A DNA stretch of 64,000 nucleotides from Cylindrotheca closterium (lineage: Eukaryota > Bacillariophyta > Bacillariophyceae > Bacillariales > Bacillariaceae): positions 448,291 through 512,290 of the forward strand of contig CAKOGP040000779.1 in assembly GCA_933822405.4 (NCBI GenBank). The letters run 5' to 3'. Under the pieces are notes generated by a model. That model did no database searches. It had not been told where the DNA came from and saw only the letters and a program-made list of their open reading frames with translations. Below are positions 1-9,888 of this stretch, one piece after another. The first letter of the stretch is position 1. Each line of letters begins with the position of its first letter. The translations under genes and the position numbers were made by a program.

Positions 1-52
1 AGGCTGGATTGATTTTGGATACTTTCACCTGTTTATTTTCTTCATATCTACC

Positions 53-1862
53 ATGAAGGCCTTTCAAGTATCTCTATTGTTGACCTTAGTGCCCTCGATC
101 TATGGACAAGGATGTACTCAAGACCAAGACACCTTCTGCGAAGAGCAAGCCAACAAAATCTGTGCCTTGAAATCCGACGGGAACCCTGAGTGTGCCGGTT
201 GTGTTGCAAATGCAGTTGCATTCCAATCTGGCTGTATTCCCTTGGATGAAATCGAACTCTTTGCCTATCTAGAAGAATTTCAAGTGGATTACCGCACCAG
301 CATTTCACGTGAAGAGAGGTGGGCACTTCTTCGGGTAAGATTATGTATACGAAATTGGTCATCCATTGGATATGATGCATGTATTGCACCTTGAAAAGGA
401 CATTTTGCTCGAACGAGTTATTATTATGCTACACCACATTGGACTGACGCCACTGCATCTTCTGTTGCATTCACAGCAATCACTTCAACTCATCAGCGAA
501 CATCAGGCCAGGAATCCAGACCGAACGTACGAGCTTGGTTTGACGCCAGCGTCAGCCGACAATGAACAAGACTTGCTTCACCGAAGTGGTCTTCTTCCGG
601 ACCTAGCTGCAAGCGAGACCGCGACAAGTGCAGCCTTTCAAGCGTTTTCCTTCAATGCTTCGAATCCGATCCCTTCGGCAGTGAATTGGGTCAACGATGG
701 GGCTGTAACACCACCAAAGGATCAGGGACGCTGTGCCGCGTAAGTCAATGTGCTTTTTCTGTCCGGGCATTAAAACTGTCTCGTATCTTTTGAATATGGA
801 TTGTTCAATATTATTTTGTCTTCTCTTGCTTGCCCTTTTCCAGTTCTTGGGCAATTGCCACTGCTGGAGCCATTGAAGGAGCTGCAGCAGTGTCTACTGG
901 TCTCTTGCAGTCACTGTCGCATCAACAGTTCATTTCTTGTGATTCAATCAATCTTGGTTGCGAAGGAGGGGATCTCGTCACTGCCGCTGCCTATGCTTTT
1001 GAATACGAAGACCGGAATCCTACTGGTGGAATCGTATCTCTGGCGACTTATCCTTACACGGATTCGGAGGGAGTGGCAACGACAGGTTGCGCCGCGCCCC
1101 GCCGAGACATTGCGGTAGAAGTCACTTCCGGAAAGATTGTAATTCCATACAACTCACTCTTGTCTTTGGAGAAGCGAATGGAAAACATGAAGCAGCAACT
1201 ATCCATTCAGCCCGTCGCTGTCGCCATCAAATCAGCATGTCCCACGTTTGCCAACTACAAATCTGGGATCTTGACTACTGACGGCGATTGCTTTTGCGCG
1301 GATAGTTTCTGTTTTGATCATGCTGTTCTTCTCGTTGGTTATAATGATGAGGATCCAATTCCCTATTGGATCATCAAAAAGTACGTATGAATGCACCAAG
1401 TGTTGCCAACTCGTGTCCTTTTTTTTGGCTCTCTCACACACACACACACACTTGATTCTTCTCTGACAAAATCAGCTCATGGTCAACTGATTGGGGTGAA
1501 GGAGGTATGTTGCTATTCAGTCTATCCTAATATACTTGCTGTCATGAAACATTGTGTTGTCTCACGCGTCTATGTCGCCACATACACACTGTCAATCTTC
1601 AGGTTACGCTCGCATTGCACAAACCGACACGGGAACAGCATATGGTTTGTTTGGAATCATGACTCATGGAGTGGTTCCCGAAGTTCCATTTGCTATTAGG
1701 GATCAAAGTGTGGAACCTGCCGTAGAAGACGATGATTTTGAGTTTGAATGGTGGCACATTTTTCTCATTACTGTTGGTGCAGTTTTGGTGTTGTGTTGCC
1801 TATTTTGGACATGTGCCAACCTACTTGCACCATCTCCTGAGCACCACAAACAGGAACAGTGA
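53..1862 (+). CDS. Papain-like (C1A) protein with Cys-to-Ser active site, membrane anchored
   Basis: Five exons fit in frame with GT-AG introns: 53-334, 477-739, 844-1380, 1476-1504, 1603-1862, giving 456 aa. It starts with a signal peptide (about 1-19) and a Cys-rich stretch. An I29-like propeptide region follows (ERWALLRQSLQLISEH ... YELGL). The C1A domain begins near A-V-N-W. Oxyanion Gln is Q177 (DQGRC), but the catalytic position reads A-A-S-W, so S183 replaces Cys. His341 (DHAV) and Asn361 (KNSW) are kept, as are GCEGG and the usual Cys residues. A hydrophobic helix at about 422-445 and a short charged tail indicate a C-terminal membrane anchor. In the family such proteins act in the secretory or lysosomal path; whether this one cleaves peptides is open. 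Intron 3 carries a CA microsatellite. Confidence 0.85.
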
Positions 1863-1964
1863 AAGGACAGAATGTGAACAGTATGTCCGTAGAAGTAATC
1901 ATCTATATTTGTGCAAATGTTAATTTGACTTGAAAGCTGATCCTATAACTGAATAGCTGATGTT

Positions 1965-2423
1965 CTAAAGATTTGGAGTGGCAGGTGAACTGCCGATCGT
2001 TTCTGGTTCTGGGGGAATGTGAATCTGGGAAGCATCGTTGTAGTAGCAATCTTCGAAATCGTTGCTACGGTTTGTCTCGAATGGTTGTAATATTTCAATT
2101 TCGAGCAAGTCTTGGTCACCACAGTCGTCGGCGGCATGATGTTGAATTCGATTTCTGTGTTTCCGCTCGAATACCTTGGCATAATGCCGCGCTGACCGCC
2201 ACGTGTTTTCTTGAACTAGGCCACGAAGATTCAGTTCAATGGCATCCATTATATTCTTGTACTTGTTACTCCCGTTTCGATGTTGCCGTATGCAAGCCGA
2301 CACAATGAGTTTGGCTTGATCTTGTACCAATCTGTCACTGTCGATTAATTTTAACAGAATCTTGAGGAACAGGGCAAAACGGATGCGCCCGAGACGCTGA
2401 AGTTCATTCTTTTGTATAGTCAT
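1965..2423 (-). CDS. Uncharacterised small protein, paralogue of the gene at 3112-3444
   Basis: The reading frame is 152 aa from the ATG at 2423. The frame is open further upstream, but the aligned paralogue and a TATA-like tract at 2538-2550 favour this start. A helical core (about residues 8-92) contains RIRFALFLKILL, a middle I-V-x-x-C-I-x-x-H part and a conserved L-R-x-L-V-x-E-x-x-W-R-x-A-x-x-Y motif. The paralogue shows R-V-R-F-T-L-F-x-K-I-L-F and L-R-E-L-V-G-E-T-R-W-R-x-A at the same places. I recognise the pattern as that of a small protein family common in diatoms but cannot name a function. The tail is acidic with E-P-E-T-x-x-S-S-P. Confidence 0.6.
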   Translation of the reverse strand: MTIQKNELQRLGRIRFALFLKILLKLIDSDRLVQDQAKLIVSACIRQHRNGSNKYKNIMDAIELNLRGLVQENTWRSARHYAKVFERKHRNRIQHHAADDCGDQDLLEIEILQPFETNRSNDFEDCYYNDASQIHIPPEPETIGSSPATPNL

Positions 2424-2537
2424 GTTTGTTGTTGTTGCTTTTGTTGATGGGGATGGTAATGAATGATGAGCGTTGGTGCAGTTCCGATAAAGTTGTAGGT
2501 TTTGATATGCGGTTCGGGTTGGGTTCCATTTCCCCAC

Positions 2538-2550
2538 CATATATATATAC
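2538..2550 (-). promoter_or_regulatory. TATA-like tract upstream of the gene at 1965-2423
   Basis: An isolated TATATATA tract lies about 120 bp before the chosen ATG at 2423, in an otherwise mixed-composition stretch. Its position fits a core promoter. There is no transcript evidence. Confidence 0.35.
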
Positions 2551-2787
2551 CCCACCATGAATTGTGAGGGGAATATATACAGCCGACTTACAGACACTTC
2601 TGTGATTGAAACGCGGTGCTTCGGCTTCACAAAAGCTCCCTTACGGCTTCACTAGACAAGTACCTGGTACCTCTGACCACTACCGGGTTCGGGAATCAAC
2701 GAATAAAAACAAGCTTGAGCTGGAACACGACTTTACAGTACAGTATATCCTTGACGCATATGACGAGCCAATCACTGAGTCACCGAA

Positions 2788-2955
2788 ATGTCGATGGGGG
2801 ATCCGAAGGCCCTCGACGATGACGTCAACCAAGATTCCAAGCCCACTTTTGACTGCAATTTCTTCTGTCCCATGGACGCACCCTTTGCCGAATTATCGAT
2901 CAATCTACCTTCAAATCCCCCCTTTGGAAATTGTGGGCTGAGCTTAAAATCTTGA
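2788..2955 (+). CDS. Possible small ORF of 55 aa
   Basis: The frame starts MSMGDPKALDDD and ends with a TGA at 2953-2955. Composition looks protein-like (acidic N-terminus, CNFFCPMDAPF segment) and unlike random intergenic translation. There is no homologue I recognise and no repeat in the window. It may be chance or an exon fragment. It lies between the divergent-to-unknown promoters of the two minus-strand paralogues; the rest of 2424-3111 shows nothing else. Confidence 0.15.
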   Translation: MSMGDPKALDDDVNQDSKPTFDCNFFCPMDAPFAELSINLPSNPPFGNCGLSLKS

Positions 2956-3111
2956 CAACTGATATGATGATTGATCTAATATGTACCTATTAATTTACAC
3001 TGTACATGTTTTATAGCCTTGAAGTAGCAAAGCAGGAAGATGATTGAGCGATTCGTGGTATCTGTGGCAGTATGGCAGTCATAGTGCCAATAGGAATCTA
3101 TATGTGCAAGC

Positions 3112-3444
3112 TCATGCGGCCTTGGATCCAATCGTAGTGCAGCTAGGGACAGGCGTTGTGAAACGATCCTTCTTTGCAAGATAGAACCGCATCAGTTTGT
3201 GGGCGTGTCTCCATCTTGTTTCTCCTACCAGCTCGCGCAGTTGGAGTTCAACAACTTGGAATAGAGGAGGGAAGATGTGCTCGTTACTTCGGTGTAGGTG
3301 TATCGTTTGCTTTACGATTGCTTGAGCTTCGTAGAACAGGGTATGGTCATCTAACTCTTGCAGATGCTTGAAGAGAATCTTTGTGAAGAGGGTGAAACGA
3401 ACGCGTTTGCTGCTTCGATTGCTGATAATGACTGGTTTGATCAT
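3112..3444 (-). CDS. Uncharacterised small protein, paralogue of the gene at 1965-2423
   Basis: The frame gives 110 aa from the ATG at 3444 to the TAA-type stop at 3112. It has the same helical core as its neighbour: S-K-R-V-R-F-T-L-F-T-K-I-L-F, an acidic D-D-H-T-L, V-K-Q-T-I-H-L-H-R, and L-R-E-L-V-G-E-T-R-W-R-H-A. It lacks the long acidic tail of the neighbour. Two copies in the same orientation about 1 kb apart point to a local duplication. Function is unknown; the compact Arg/Lys-rich helical core could bind nucleic acid or protein, but nothing visible decides this. Confidence 0.6.
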   Translation of the reverse strand: MIKPVIISNRSSKRVRFTLFTKILFKHLQELDDHTLFYEAQAIVKQTIHLHRSNEHIFPPLFQVVELQLRELVGETRWRHAHKLMRFYLAKKDRFTTPVPSCTTIGSKAA

Positions 3445-4291
3445 GGTGGGTGGTGGGTTTGAAAGGACAAAATGGAGTTGTCGTGGTCGGAAAAGAAAAA
3501 TATGGGCTTAGTGAAACGAAGCGTATTTTGAGAGTTTGGTTTTCGTGACTTCGGGTTGGTGTTCGAGTTCGGGTCGAGAGTTAAGTGTTTTGGTCATATT
3601 TTTGTCTCACCTAATAGAGTGACAGGGTCAATCTTCCGACACCGGTTCGAGTTCGGGTCGACTGTTAAGTGCTATTGTCATATTTTTTTGTCTCACCTAA
3701 CTGAGCGACAGAGGTCCTGTTCTGTCACCGACGAGAACCTGTTCGATGGAAAAATGGAAACGGTAATACCAGAATGTGAATTCGAGAATGCAACAATTTT
3801 ATTAGCGCGTTCCAGGCTGACCCTGGTATGACTTCTACGAGTAGTTGACAATTTCAATCAATGTTTGTTTGACAAGTGGACCCGAATCCTTGGCACTATC
3901 AGCTGTCGAGAATGTCAAATTTAGTTTATTAAAAGGTCTGGTAGCCTTCTTCCGATCAAAAGCCATTATGAGTGGATCCGAATCCTTGCCTCAACCTTCA
4001 CTATTTTTAATAAAAACGTCGTTGCAATAATTGGGAACCTTCGCTCCATTTCAGTGCAGGGCCCATTCTTAGTTATCAGTTTGAGGGCCGACCGCCTTTG
4101 TCGTAGAAGTCATATTGACCAATGGTACAGGCCCTACTCAGTGTTGTAGTTTCCAGCTTGAGAGCCGATCACCACCCCTGCAGCTCTTATTGGCTACCAG
4201 TACTCTGCTTTCAAAGTCAAATTCTTGGGCCGATGCCAATTATCTTGCTCGCCACTAGCGCGAACAAGAGATCTTTTCAGAGCATCATATT
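3445..4291. other. Intergenic stretch with direct repeats
   Basis: No gene is supported here. Apart from the direct repeat at 3561-3711 there are short echoes such as GGACCCGAATCCTTG / GGATCCGAATCCTTG (about 3877 and 3977). Small frames in this stretch have low-complexity translations. Confidence 0.4.
3561..3711. repeat. Two-copy direct repeat, unit about 66 bp, period 84 bp
   Basis: Copies lie at 3561-3625 and 3645-3711. Both begin GTTCGAGTTCGGGTCGA, continue TTAAGTG ... GTCATATTTTT and end TGTCTCACCTAA ... GCGACAG or GTGACAG. They differ by a few substitutions and a 2-base insertion in the T tract. No coding signal is attached. Confidence 0.8.
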
Positions 4292-5203
4292 TCATCCAAG
4301 CGAATTGGCAATAGCCTCAACAGTTGACACGATCTCATCCACAGACGATTCCCCAAGCTGGTAGAGTTCCGCCAAGAGCAAAATCTGAAGCAGGGACCGG
4401 TTGCTGCTATTGCTGTTGCTGGACTGATATATCGTCGATCTCTGTACCTTCCACTTTTCTTGAATGATCGATACTGCAGTCACTATCAGCAATAAGACGG
4501 CCCCATCTTGTCCAATTCCTGCAACGGTGAACACATTTGGCCCTGTTTGCCAGACTGGCATAAATGCATCGTAAGCACCACCAATCAAAGTAAAGATGCC
4601 CCCCACGATACTCAGAAACTGGATCCCCTGATTCTTGGAAAGGTTAAAGGGGAGCATGGATGGATTGCTTTTCCAGAATCGTTGCAGGATCGGATCTGCC
4701 GCATACAAACCACCAATCAATGGCCAAAAATACCGCCAATCTTGAAGCCATTCAAATTTGATTAGCAAGTCGCTAATAAGGTAGGACGTGGCAAAGCTTC
4801 CCAGTGTTAAGATAAGACATGCCGAAGCCGTTTCGGTCACTCTTGACATTATTGTTTCCTCTGTTTTGGTGGGGATCTCGGGTAGTCTATCGAATGACGT
4901 CAGAGATTCCAAGGTCGAGATGGAATCTGCGTCCTGATCGATTGATGCAAGATACTCGTAATCTACATCTTTAAAGAGAGATATGGAAGGGAATGTGGTT
5001 TCAGTTTGTTCCAAGGACACGTCATCTGTTGTCCCAAAATCGTCATTCTCTAATGACAAGAAATGCGTCAATGTCCTCGAGTATTGTTGTTTGGTTTGAA
5101 AATTAACAAGATGGAACGCAACCGAATTGTCTACTCTGGAGCAAATCTCAATGAGAATCAAGATTCGTATCATGTTCATCCGAGCCATGATGGTTTCATT
5201 CAT
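4292..5203 (-). CDS. Predicted plastid-targeted membrane protein, function unknown
   Basis: A single frame of 303 aa. The N-terminus is hydrophobic (MIRILILIEICSR) and followed by V-A-F-H, which resembles the signal peptide plus A-F motif of diatom plastid precursors. Residues about 45-115 are acidic and Ser/Thr rich. The C-terminal half has about four membrane segments: ASACLILTLGSFATSYLI, WRYFWPLIGGLYAADP, FLSIVGGIFTLIGGAYDAF and DGAVLLLIVTAVSII, then a cytosolic or stromal tail with a helix (LLQILLLAELYQLGESSVDEIV). I do not recognise the family. An inner ATG a few codons downstream would leave the signal peptide intact. Confidence 0.7.
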   Translation of the reverse strand: MNETIMARMNMIRILILIEICSRVDNSVAFHLVNFQTKQQYSRTLTHFLSLENDDFGTTDDVSLEQTETTFPSISLFKDVDYEYLASIDQDADSISTLESLTSFDRLPEIPTKTEETIMSRVTETASACLILTLGSFATSYLISDLLIKFEWLQDWRYFWPLIGGLYAADPILQRFWKSNPSMLPFNLSKNQGIQFLSIVGGIFTLIGGAYDAFMPVWQTGPNVFTVAGIGQDGAVLLLIVTAVSIIQEKWKVQRSTIYQSSNSNSSNRSLLQILLLAELYQLGESSVDEIVSTVEAIANSLG

Positions 5204-6511
5204 TCGTTAACCCTTGACCAATCGAATCTGCAACGATGTCATGATAACATTCAGCTGCACATTGTGAACGAATGATGATGCAAGGTGATGAATCATCATC
5301 TATACCGCCGTCAATGTGTGCGCGTCTTTCGCACACTTTTCTGGAACTTCAATAGTCGTTTACCGGAATATTGCATGCATTTTTTATTACCACTGTAGTG
5401 ATGTGACGTGCAAAATCTTCTTTGTAAAAAAAGGTTTCAAGTGATCAAAGTTTCGTGGTACAAATTATACGCAGAGTTACGAGAGAAAAACCTGGCACAG
5501 AATACGCCCGAGCGAACGTTTCACTCACTTTCCACACAACACAAAATATTCACTTCCTCATTTTCCACACAACACAAAATATTCACTTCCTCACTTTCCA
5601 CACAACACAAAGATGCCCACTTTTTCATTCATAAAACAAGGACGAAATGCAATGAACCACCATTGATACAATGTCCTTCCTCCTTTTGCACTTATGATGG
5701 AAGGTGTTGTCACGAGAGACAAGTGAGAACGATTGGGCCTTGATTTGGGAAACCAAGCAAAGTTTGCAGGAGCCGACCCTTGTGATGATGGCATCCTTTT
5801 CAAGCCATCCAAGAAGAAAGCGCCTATTTTTTGGGAATGGACACATCCACGAGGACCAAGAACGAGCTGTCTTCATGAAGCAATGCACCCAGGAACAAGG
5901 GTTGGATCATGCATACCGGTACAAGTCTTGGCACGACCTACCGGTGTCCGTCACCATGGTTCCTGCTCAAGTTTAGCTGTCTGAGCACTTTGCACAATAA
6001 TCTACCAGAGGGATTCTGGATTCCTTTGTTATATTTGGAATAATTGGACTGCAGGGAAATGACACGAACTGTATGTAGTCTTTTTTGTCAATATTTCTCA
6101 AATCCTGTATGCAGGAAAAGTAAAATGAGTAAAGTTGTATGCAGTTTTGCTAACTCTGCATGCAGTTTTTCAACGCAACACTGATGTTCAAAGTTCACCA
6201 TTAAGTGTTCATGATCCATGTTACTTATACATGTAACCTTCGTTATGTCCGAACCTCATTGTTCATGGTTCTCTGCGCGAATCCATATATTTTAATAGAT
6301 ATCAACATGTCCAAACTTTCGTTTCTATTAGGGCCCTCAGATCCGCCAGCTTATTTTATCTTTTCACGAGAGACCTTACTGGTACCTTTCCAACATACAC
6401 ACAAGTTAATAAGAATACCACCTGACATACTGTTTCTCTTTCGAAGAGTTACTGACACACCTTGTACCCTATCCACCAAACACTGCTTAGAGACAGCCAA
6501 AACATCCCATC
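5204..6511. other. Long intergenic stretch
   Basis: It holds the 33-bp tandem repeat at 5531-5612 and several copies of TGCATGCAGTTTT-like words around 6060-6175. At 5733-5984 a plus-strand frame contains F-W-E-W-T-H-P-R and H-E-A-M-H-P-G; this faintly resembles the end of a sulfatase but is too short and frame-ambiguous to call. No supported gene. Confidence 0.35.
5531..5612. repeat. 33-bp tandem repeat, about 2.5 copies
   Basis: Units begin TCCACACAACACAAA at 5531, 5564 and 5597; the first two are nearly identical including ATATTCACTTCCTCA. The period is a multiple of three and a plus-strand frame reads STQHKIFTSS twice, but the surrounding frame has no other support as a gene. Confidence 0.85.
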
Positions 6512-7171
6512 ATGTCCACAATATCTTTCTTATTTCCAAACATGAACCTCATGGCTCTCGAACCATCAATGTTTGCACACAGCCCAGACGTTGCGGCTGA
6601 TCACATGTACTCATCACTCCTGAACATGGCATGTGCTCCGCAATCGCCCGCTATTCCTGCTGGTGTCTCCAACAAAGGCTATCAGTGCACAGATGAACTC
6701 CTTCTTCCGGAAGACTTTCAGCCTTGTGCATACTCTGTGATCTGTGGCAGAGGTCGAAAGTCAACAGATGCTGTTGGCAACCGACGTTTAGCTGTAATTG
6801 CATCTCTCTTTGCACAGCGGTACTCGGAAGCAACCAAGAAGGATGAGAAGACACACATTGTGTCGGAGATTCTTGAAATCATGCGCTCTGCTAGCCCCAA
6901 CCCACAACACGCGTTCGTGAGGCACTCCAAGGGAAGTTGGTTCCGAGTGGAGAACCTTCACGCTCGCGAAAAGATTGGAACCGTCCTTCGAGACACTCTA
7001 CATTCCCAATACAGGTCCAGTACCAAGTCCAAGCTGGCGAAACGAAAGCAAAGGAAGGACCGCACCAAGAAGCAAACGAAGAAGAAAGAAGAGGTCCTAC
7101 CAGAGCCTTCCCTGAGCTTATTCTCATTGGACAACGAAGTCCATGGAGATCTAGACGATATTTTCGCATAA
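6512..7171 (+). CDS. DUF6824-type protein, possible nuclear factor
   Basis: A single exon of 219 aa starting MSTISFLF. Residues about 75-165 match the pattern I know for DUF6824, a domain greatly expanded in diatoms: V-I-C-G-R-G near the start, G-N-R-R-L-A-V-I, K-x-x-I-V-S-E-I-L-E-I-M-R, F-V-R-H-S-K-G-S-W-F-R-V and A-R-E-K-I-G-T-V-L-R-D. A Lys/Arg-rich run follows (K-R-K-Q-R-K-D-R-T-K-K), likely a nuclear localisation signal, then an acidic end (LDDIFA). The domain's biochemical role is unknown; a transcription-related role is inference from composition. Neighbours give no clue. Confidence 0.8.
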   Translation: MSTISFLFPNMNLMALEPSMFAHSPDVAADHMYSSLLNMACAPQSPAIPAGVSNKGYQCTDELLLPEDFQPCAYSVICGRGRKSTDAVGNRRLAVIASLFAQRYSEATKKDEKTHIVSEILEIMRSASPNPQHAFVRHSKGSWFRVENLHAREKIGTVLRDTLHSQYRSSTKSKLAKRKQRKDRTKKQTKKKEEVLPEPSLSLFSLDNEVHGDLDDIFA

Positions 7172-7210
7172 TCTACTAAGAACCTTAGACCAATCATTCT
7201 CATCTCAACT

Positions 7211-7662
7211 CTACCACGTGTCTAGTACATTGATGATTTCCTTCTTCAGTTTACGAACTGAAGGGACAGAAAGAAGCAGCGTCTCGCGTCTGCAACTATA
7301 CTGTGGATTGCACTTCAAGTACCACCCATTGGAGACTGACTCGTATCGCCACGTGTCAGGGGATGCGAGGTCGAATGTTTTCCTTTCTTGATCAGCTGCT
7401 TCCTGTAGTAAGCTGCACATGGTGATGATGACCCCTGAATACGATTGATTTCACGCATGAAGAAGGAACCTCTATCAACGGGGGCTTCGAAGGTTGAATC
7501 GTCTTCTCCTATAGTTGCCACCTGGAACTCAGCAGATGTTCTTGCAAAGGGTCGTGAACAATAAAGTGGATAATTGAATGACCTTCGTCTTACGTTATAC
7601 ATCTTTCCCTGAGGTTCACTTTCGACCGAAGTCTCTCCTCTCGATGAATCAAACAATCTCAA
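7211..7662 (-). CDS. Hypothetical, two overlapping frames (possible frameshift or missed intron)
   Basis: Frame one (7662 to 7315) reads MRLFDSSRGETSVES ... VDRGSFFMREINRIQG; frame two (7420 to 7211) reads MCSLLQEAADQERK ... NGWYLKCNPQYSC ... VLDTW. Both have protein-like composition and the switch falls near 7420-7440. No good GT donor is seen close to the switch, so a frameshift, a decayed gene or two unrelated frames remain possible. I recognise no family. Confidence 0.25.
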
Positions 7663-7988
7663 ATTATGGCTTGTTCAAGGATGACGATCGCCACAATGTA
7701 AAGAAGCAACAGGTAGAACAGGTTGCTGGTGTTGAGGGAAGCACAAATTCACTAAAGGCAGATTACAGGTGGCCTCAATTGTGGAGTTTAAACTTCGAAA
7801 ATTGGTTACATCTTCTTGTCTTGTATCTGTGTGGGGTCTTTGTACCTACGTACTACCACCAAGAGGAGAAGCACGAAGAAGCACTCTGCTCTTGGCTTTC
7901 CTCAGCACCCTTCTTCCTTGTGGTTCATGGATTGTCGCTTGTTGCTTCTAGAAGAAGAAAAAAACAATCGGAAAGGAGACAACAATAA
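7644..7988 (+). CDS. Hypothetical protein with one or two membrane segments
   Basis: A frame of 114 aa from the ATG at 7644. It contains WLHLLVLYLCGVFVPTYY and a second hydrophobic stretch (ALCSWLSSAPFFLVVHGLSLVA), ending in R-R-R-K-K. The start overlaps the antisense hypothetical frame by a few bases. No homologue is recognised. The remaining bases up to 8259 hold nothing supported. Confidence 0.25.
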   Translation: MNQTISNYGLFKDDDRHNVKKQQVEQVAGVEGSTNSLKADYRWPQLWSLNFENWLHLLVLYLCGVFVPTYYHQEEKHEEALCSWLSSAPFFLVVHGLSLVASRRRKKQSERRQQ

Positions 7989-8259
7989 TCTTAGACACTT
8001 TTAATACCCTGAATCGAGCACACGCATGGCGGGTCCATACTACTACCTCGAACACTGGTGGTCCAAAGTGATCCCCACCTAATACTTCTAGTAAAATTTC
8101 TATAACGTAGACATGCGATTGATGCTGTCTAAATTATTCAAAATATTGGCATCTATTTTATGTAATGTTGTTTTAGGAACTAGTCTGCTGGACCATATTC
8201 GTTGTCTTTCCAAGCACGAATTTGGAGGACGGGCTTCTAGAAACAGATCCTGGGCAAAC

Positions 8260-9888
8260 TCAACCAGAGTTGTCAAAACTGCGACGACGAATTCCTTTGG
8301 GTCGTTTGCTGCCACTGCTTTTCACACTGGAAGGACTGCTGGTCAAATCCAGCCTATCCAATCTTGGTAGGGCGCTACCAGAGCCAGCCCTACGATTGGC
8401 TGCTCGTTTTGGAGAAATGTTACCCGATGCTCGTTGTTTTGGAGAAATGTTGCTCGATGATTGGACAGCCATACTCTGATGTCTTCTTGGCACGGTCGAG
8501 CGCTTTCTTTGTGGCGAAACGCCATCGGGAAGATTGCTCTCCGAAGCAGAAAGACTCTTGTTCCTCTTTGGCGCAGTTGAACTACGAATTGGCCTAGGAG
8601 ACACAACGGAATTGGGGAGATTGATGTTCAACGGGTCGGATGTAGACAGGCTCGTATTTCTTCTTGGCGCTGTTGCACGTTTTCCTGCTTGATGAGGAGA
8701 TATAAAGCCATCGGGAAGAGAGCTGCCAAAAGAGATACTGCTTTGGCGCTGAGGAACCTTCTCAGATTTCTTTGTCAACTGGTCAGGTGTGAACGAGTAC
8801 TCGGTAGAAGCCTTGGGAGCCCGCGAGCTCATGGCACCCATGCTACTATGTCGTTTCGGCTTGTCTGTAGCCTTGCTTGTCCTTGTCCTTCTCTCTCGAC
8901 AAGGCTTTAGATGGGCATCGTCGGTTTGCTTCTCCCTATCGCTGGAATGCAGCCGAATGTCATAGAATGGAACTAGCTGATCATCCAAATGCACCTTTAG
9001 AATGGTAGCATTTTCGCTGTCCCCGCTACTGCTGACATATACTACCTTATCGTTCTCGGCATATGTCATTCGGGGCTTGACGCTTTTGGAAGACCGTACG
9101 CTAGCCATGTTGCCCAGGCTGCTTCGTCGTTGTGGTTTGTTCTCTGTGCTGCTCTTGATGGACTTTCTCTCTCGTTTCGGTGGTGGGAGAGCCGCAAGAT
9201 GTGCGTTATCTGTTTGCTTCTCCCGACCACTTGAGAGTAGTCGAATATCATAGAACGGAACAAGCTGGTCATCCAAATGCACTTTAAGAATCGTCGCTTT
9301 TTCGTTGTCTCCATTGCTACTGACATAGAGCACTTCATCATTCTTGGCATACTTCTTTTGGCGCGGTGTTCCATTATCATTGTTTACAAAGTCAAGTTTG
9401 CTCAAACTTTGACTGCCATCAAATTTCAAAGACATTTTTTTAGTCAGTCTTGATTTCTTGCTCTTGCCACTAGACCTCGTGCTAGCATCATCAGCACTGA
9501 TGACTCTCCACTCGTTCTTCTTGCTGGATTTCTTGGTAGTATCATCAATTCCTTTCGTCTTCGTTTTCTTGCTCCTTTTGGCTGCAGTGCTGTCATTGTC
9601 GTCATCTTCCTGTGATAGTGGAGGCGCTGGAAGGAAAGATTCGATATCAGAAACAGACGATGTGGTTGATGTCAAGGGAGTATCAGAAGAGCCGAGTTTG
9701 AAAGCATCCGGATCATGCTTGTAAGGACTGTCTCGATTCAACGAGACATAGCCAGAGCTGGCTGACGAGTAGTCGTCCTCTGAGGGCAATGCTGCAGAAT
9801 AACAAGAATCACCGTCGTCTTCTTCATACTTTGAGGATTTTGTCATCTTACTCTCGACAAAACGATCTTCTTTTAGTTCAGTTTTCAT
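8260..9888 (-). CDS. Barrel-domain cluster protein 1 (two V-Y-V-S-S / LVPFYDI domains)
   Basis: A single exon of 542 aa. The acidic Ser-rich N-terminus (EDDGDSCYSAALPSEDDYSS) is shared with the next gene. Two copies of a ~53-residue domain lie at about 178-231 and 273-326: Y-A-x-N-D-x-V-x-Y-V-S-S, A-T-I-L-K-V-H-L-D-D-Q-L, V-P-F-Y-D-I-R-L, R-E-K-Q-T-D. The short beta-rich pattern suggests an SH3/Tudor-like small barrel; that is inference. The C-terminal third is disordered and basic, with repeats of G-x-[IV]-S-P and A-P-[RK]-R-N-[TK]-S-L, and ends RRRSFDNSG. No signal peptide or membrane segment. Closest relative in the window is the gene at 10512-12536. Confidence 0.75.
   Translation of the reverse strand: MKTELKEDRFVESKMTKSSKYEEDDGDSCYSAALPSEDDYSSASSGYVSLNRDSPYKHDPDAFKLGSSDTPLTSTTSSVSDIESFLPAPPLSQEDDDNDSTAAKRSKKTKTKGIDDTTKKSSKKNEWRVISADDASTRSSGKSKKSRLTKKMSLKFDGSQSLSKLDFVNNDNGTPRQKKYAKNDEVLYVSSNGDNEKATILKVHLDDQLVPFYDIRLLSSGREKQTDNAHLAALPPPKRERKSIKSSTENKPQRRSSLGNMASVRSSKSVKPRMTYAENDKVVYVSSSGDSENATILKVHLDDQLVPFYDIRLHSSDREKQTDDAHLKPCRERRTRTSKATDKPKRHSSMGAMSSRAPKASTEYSFTPDQLTKKSEKVPQRQSSISFGSSLPDGFISPHQAGKRATAPRRNTSLSTSDPLNINLPNSVVSPRPIRSSTAPKRNKSLSASESNLPDGVSPQRKRSTVPRRHQSMAVQSSSNISPKQRASGNISPKRAANRRAGSGSALPRLDRLDLTSSPSSVKSSGSKRPKGIRRRSFDNSG

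Noticed and set aside
5733..5984. Sulfatase fragment
   Set aside because: F-W-E-W-T-H and H-E-A-M-H-P-G recall sulfatase ends, but the two frames compete, there is no catalytic site and the stretch is short.
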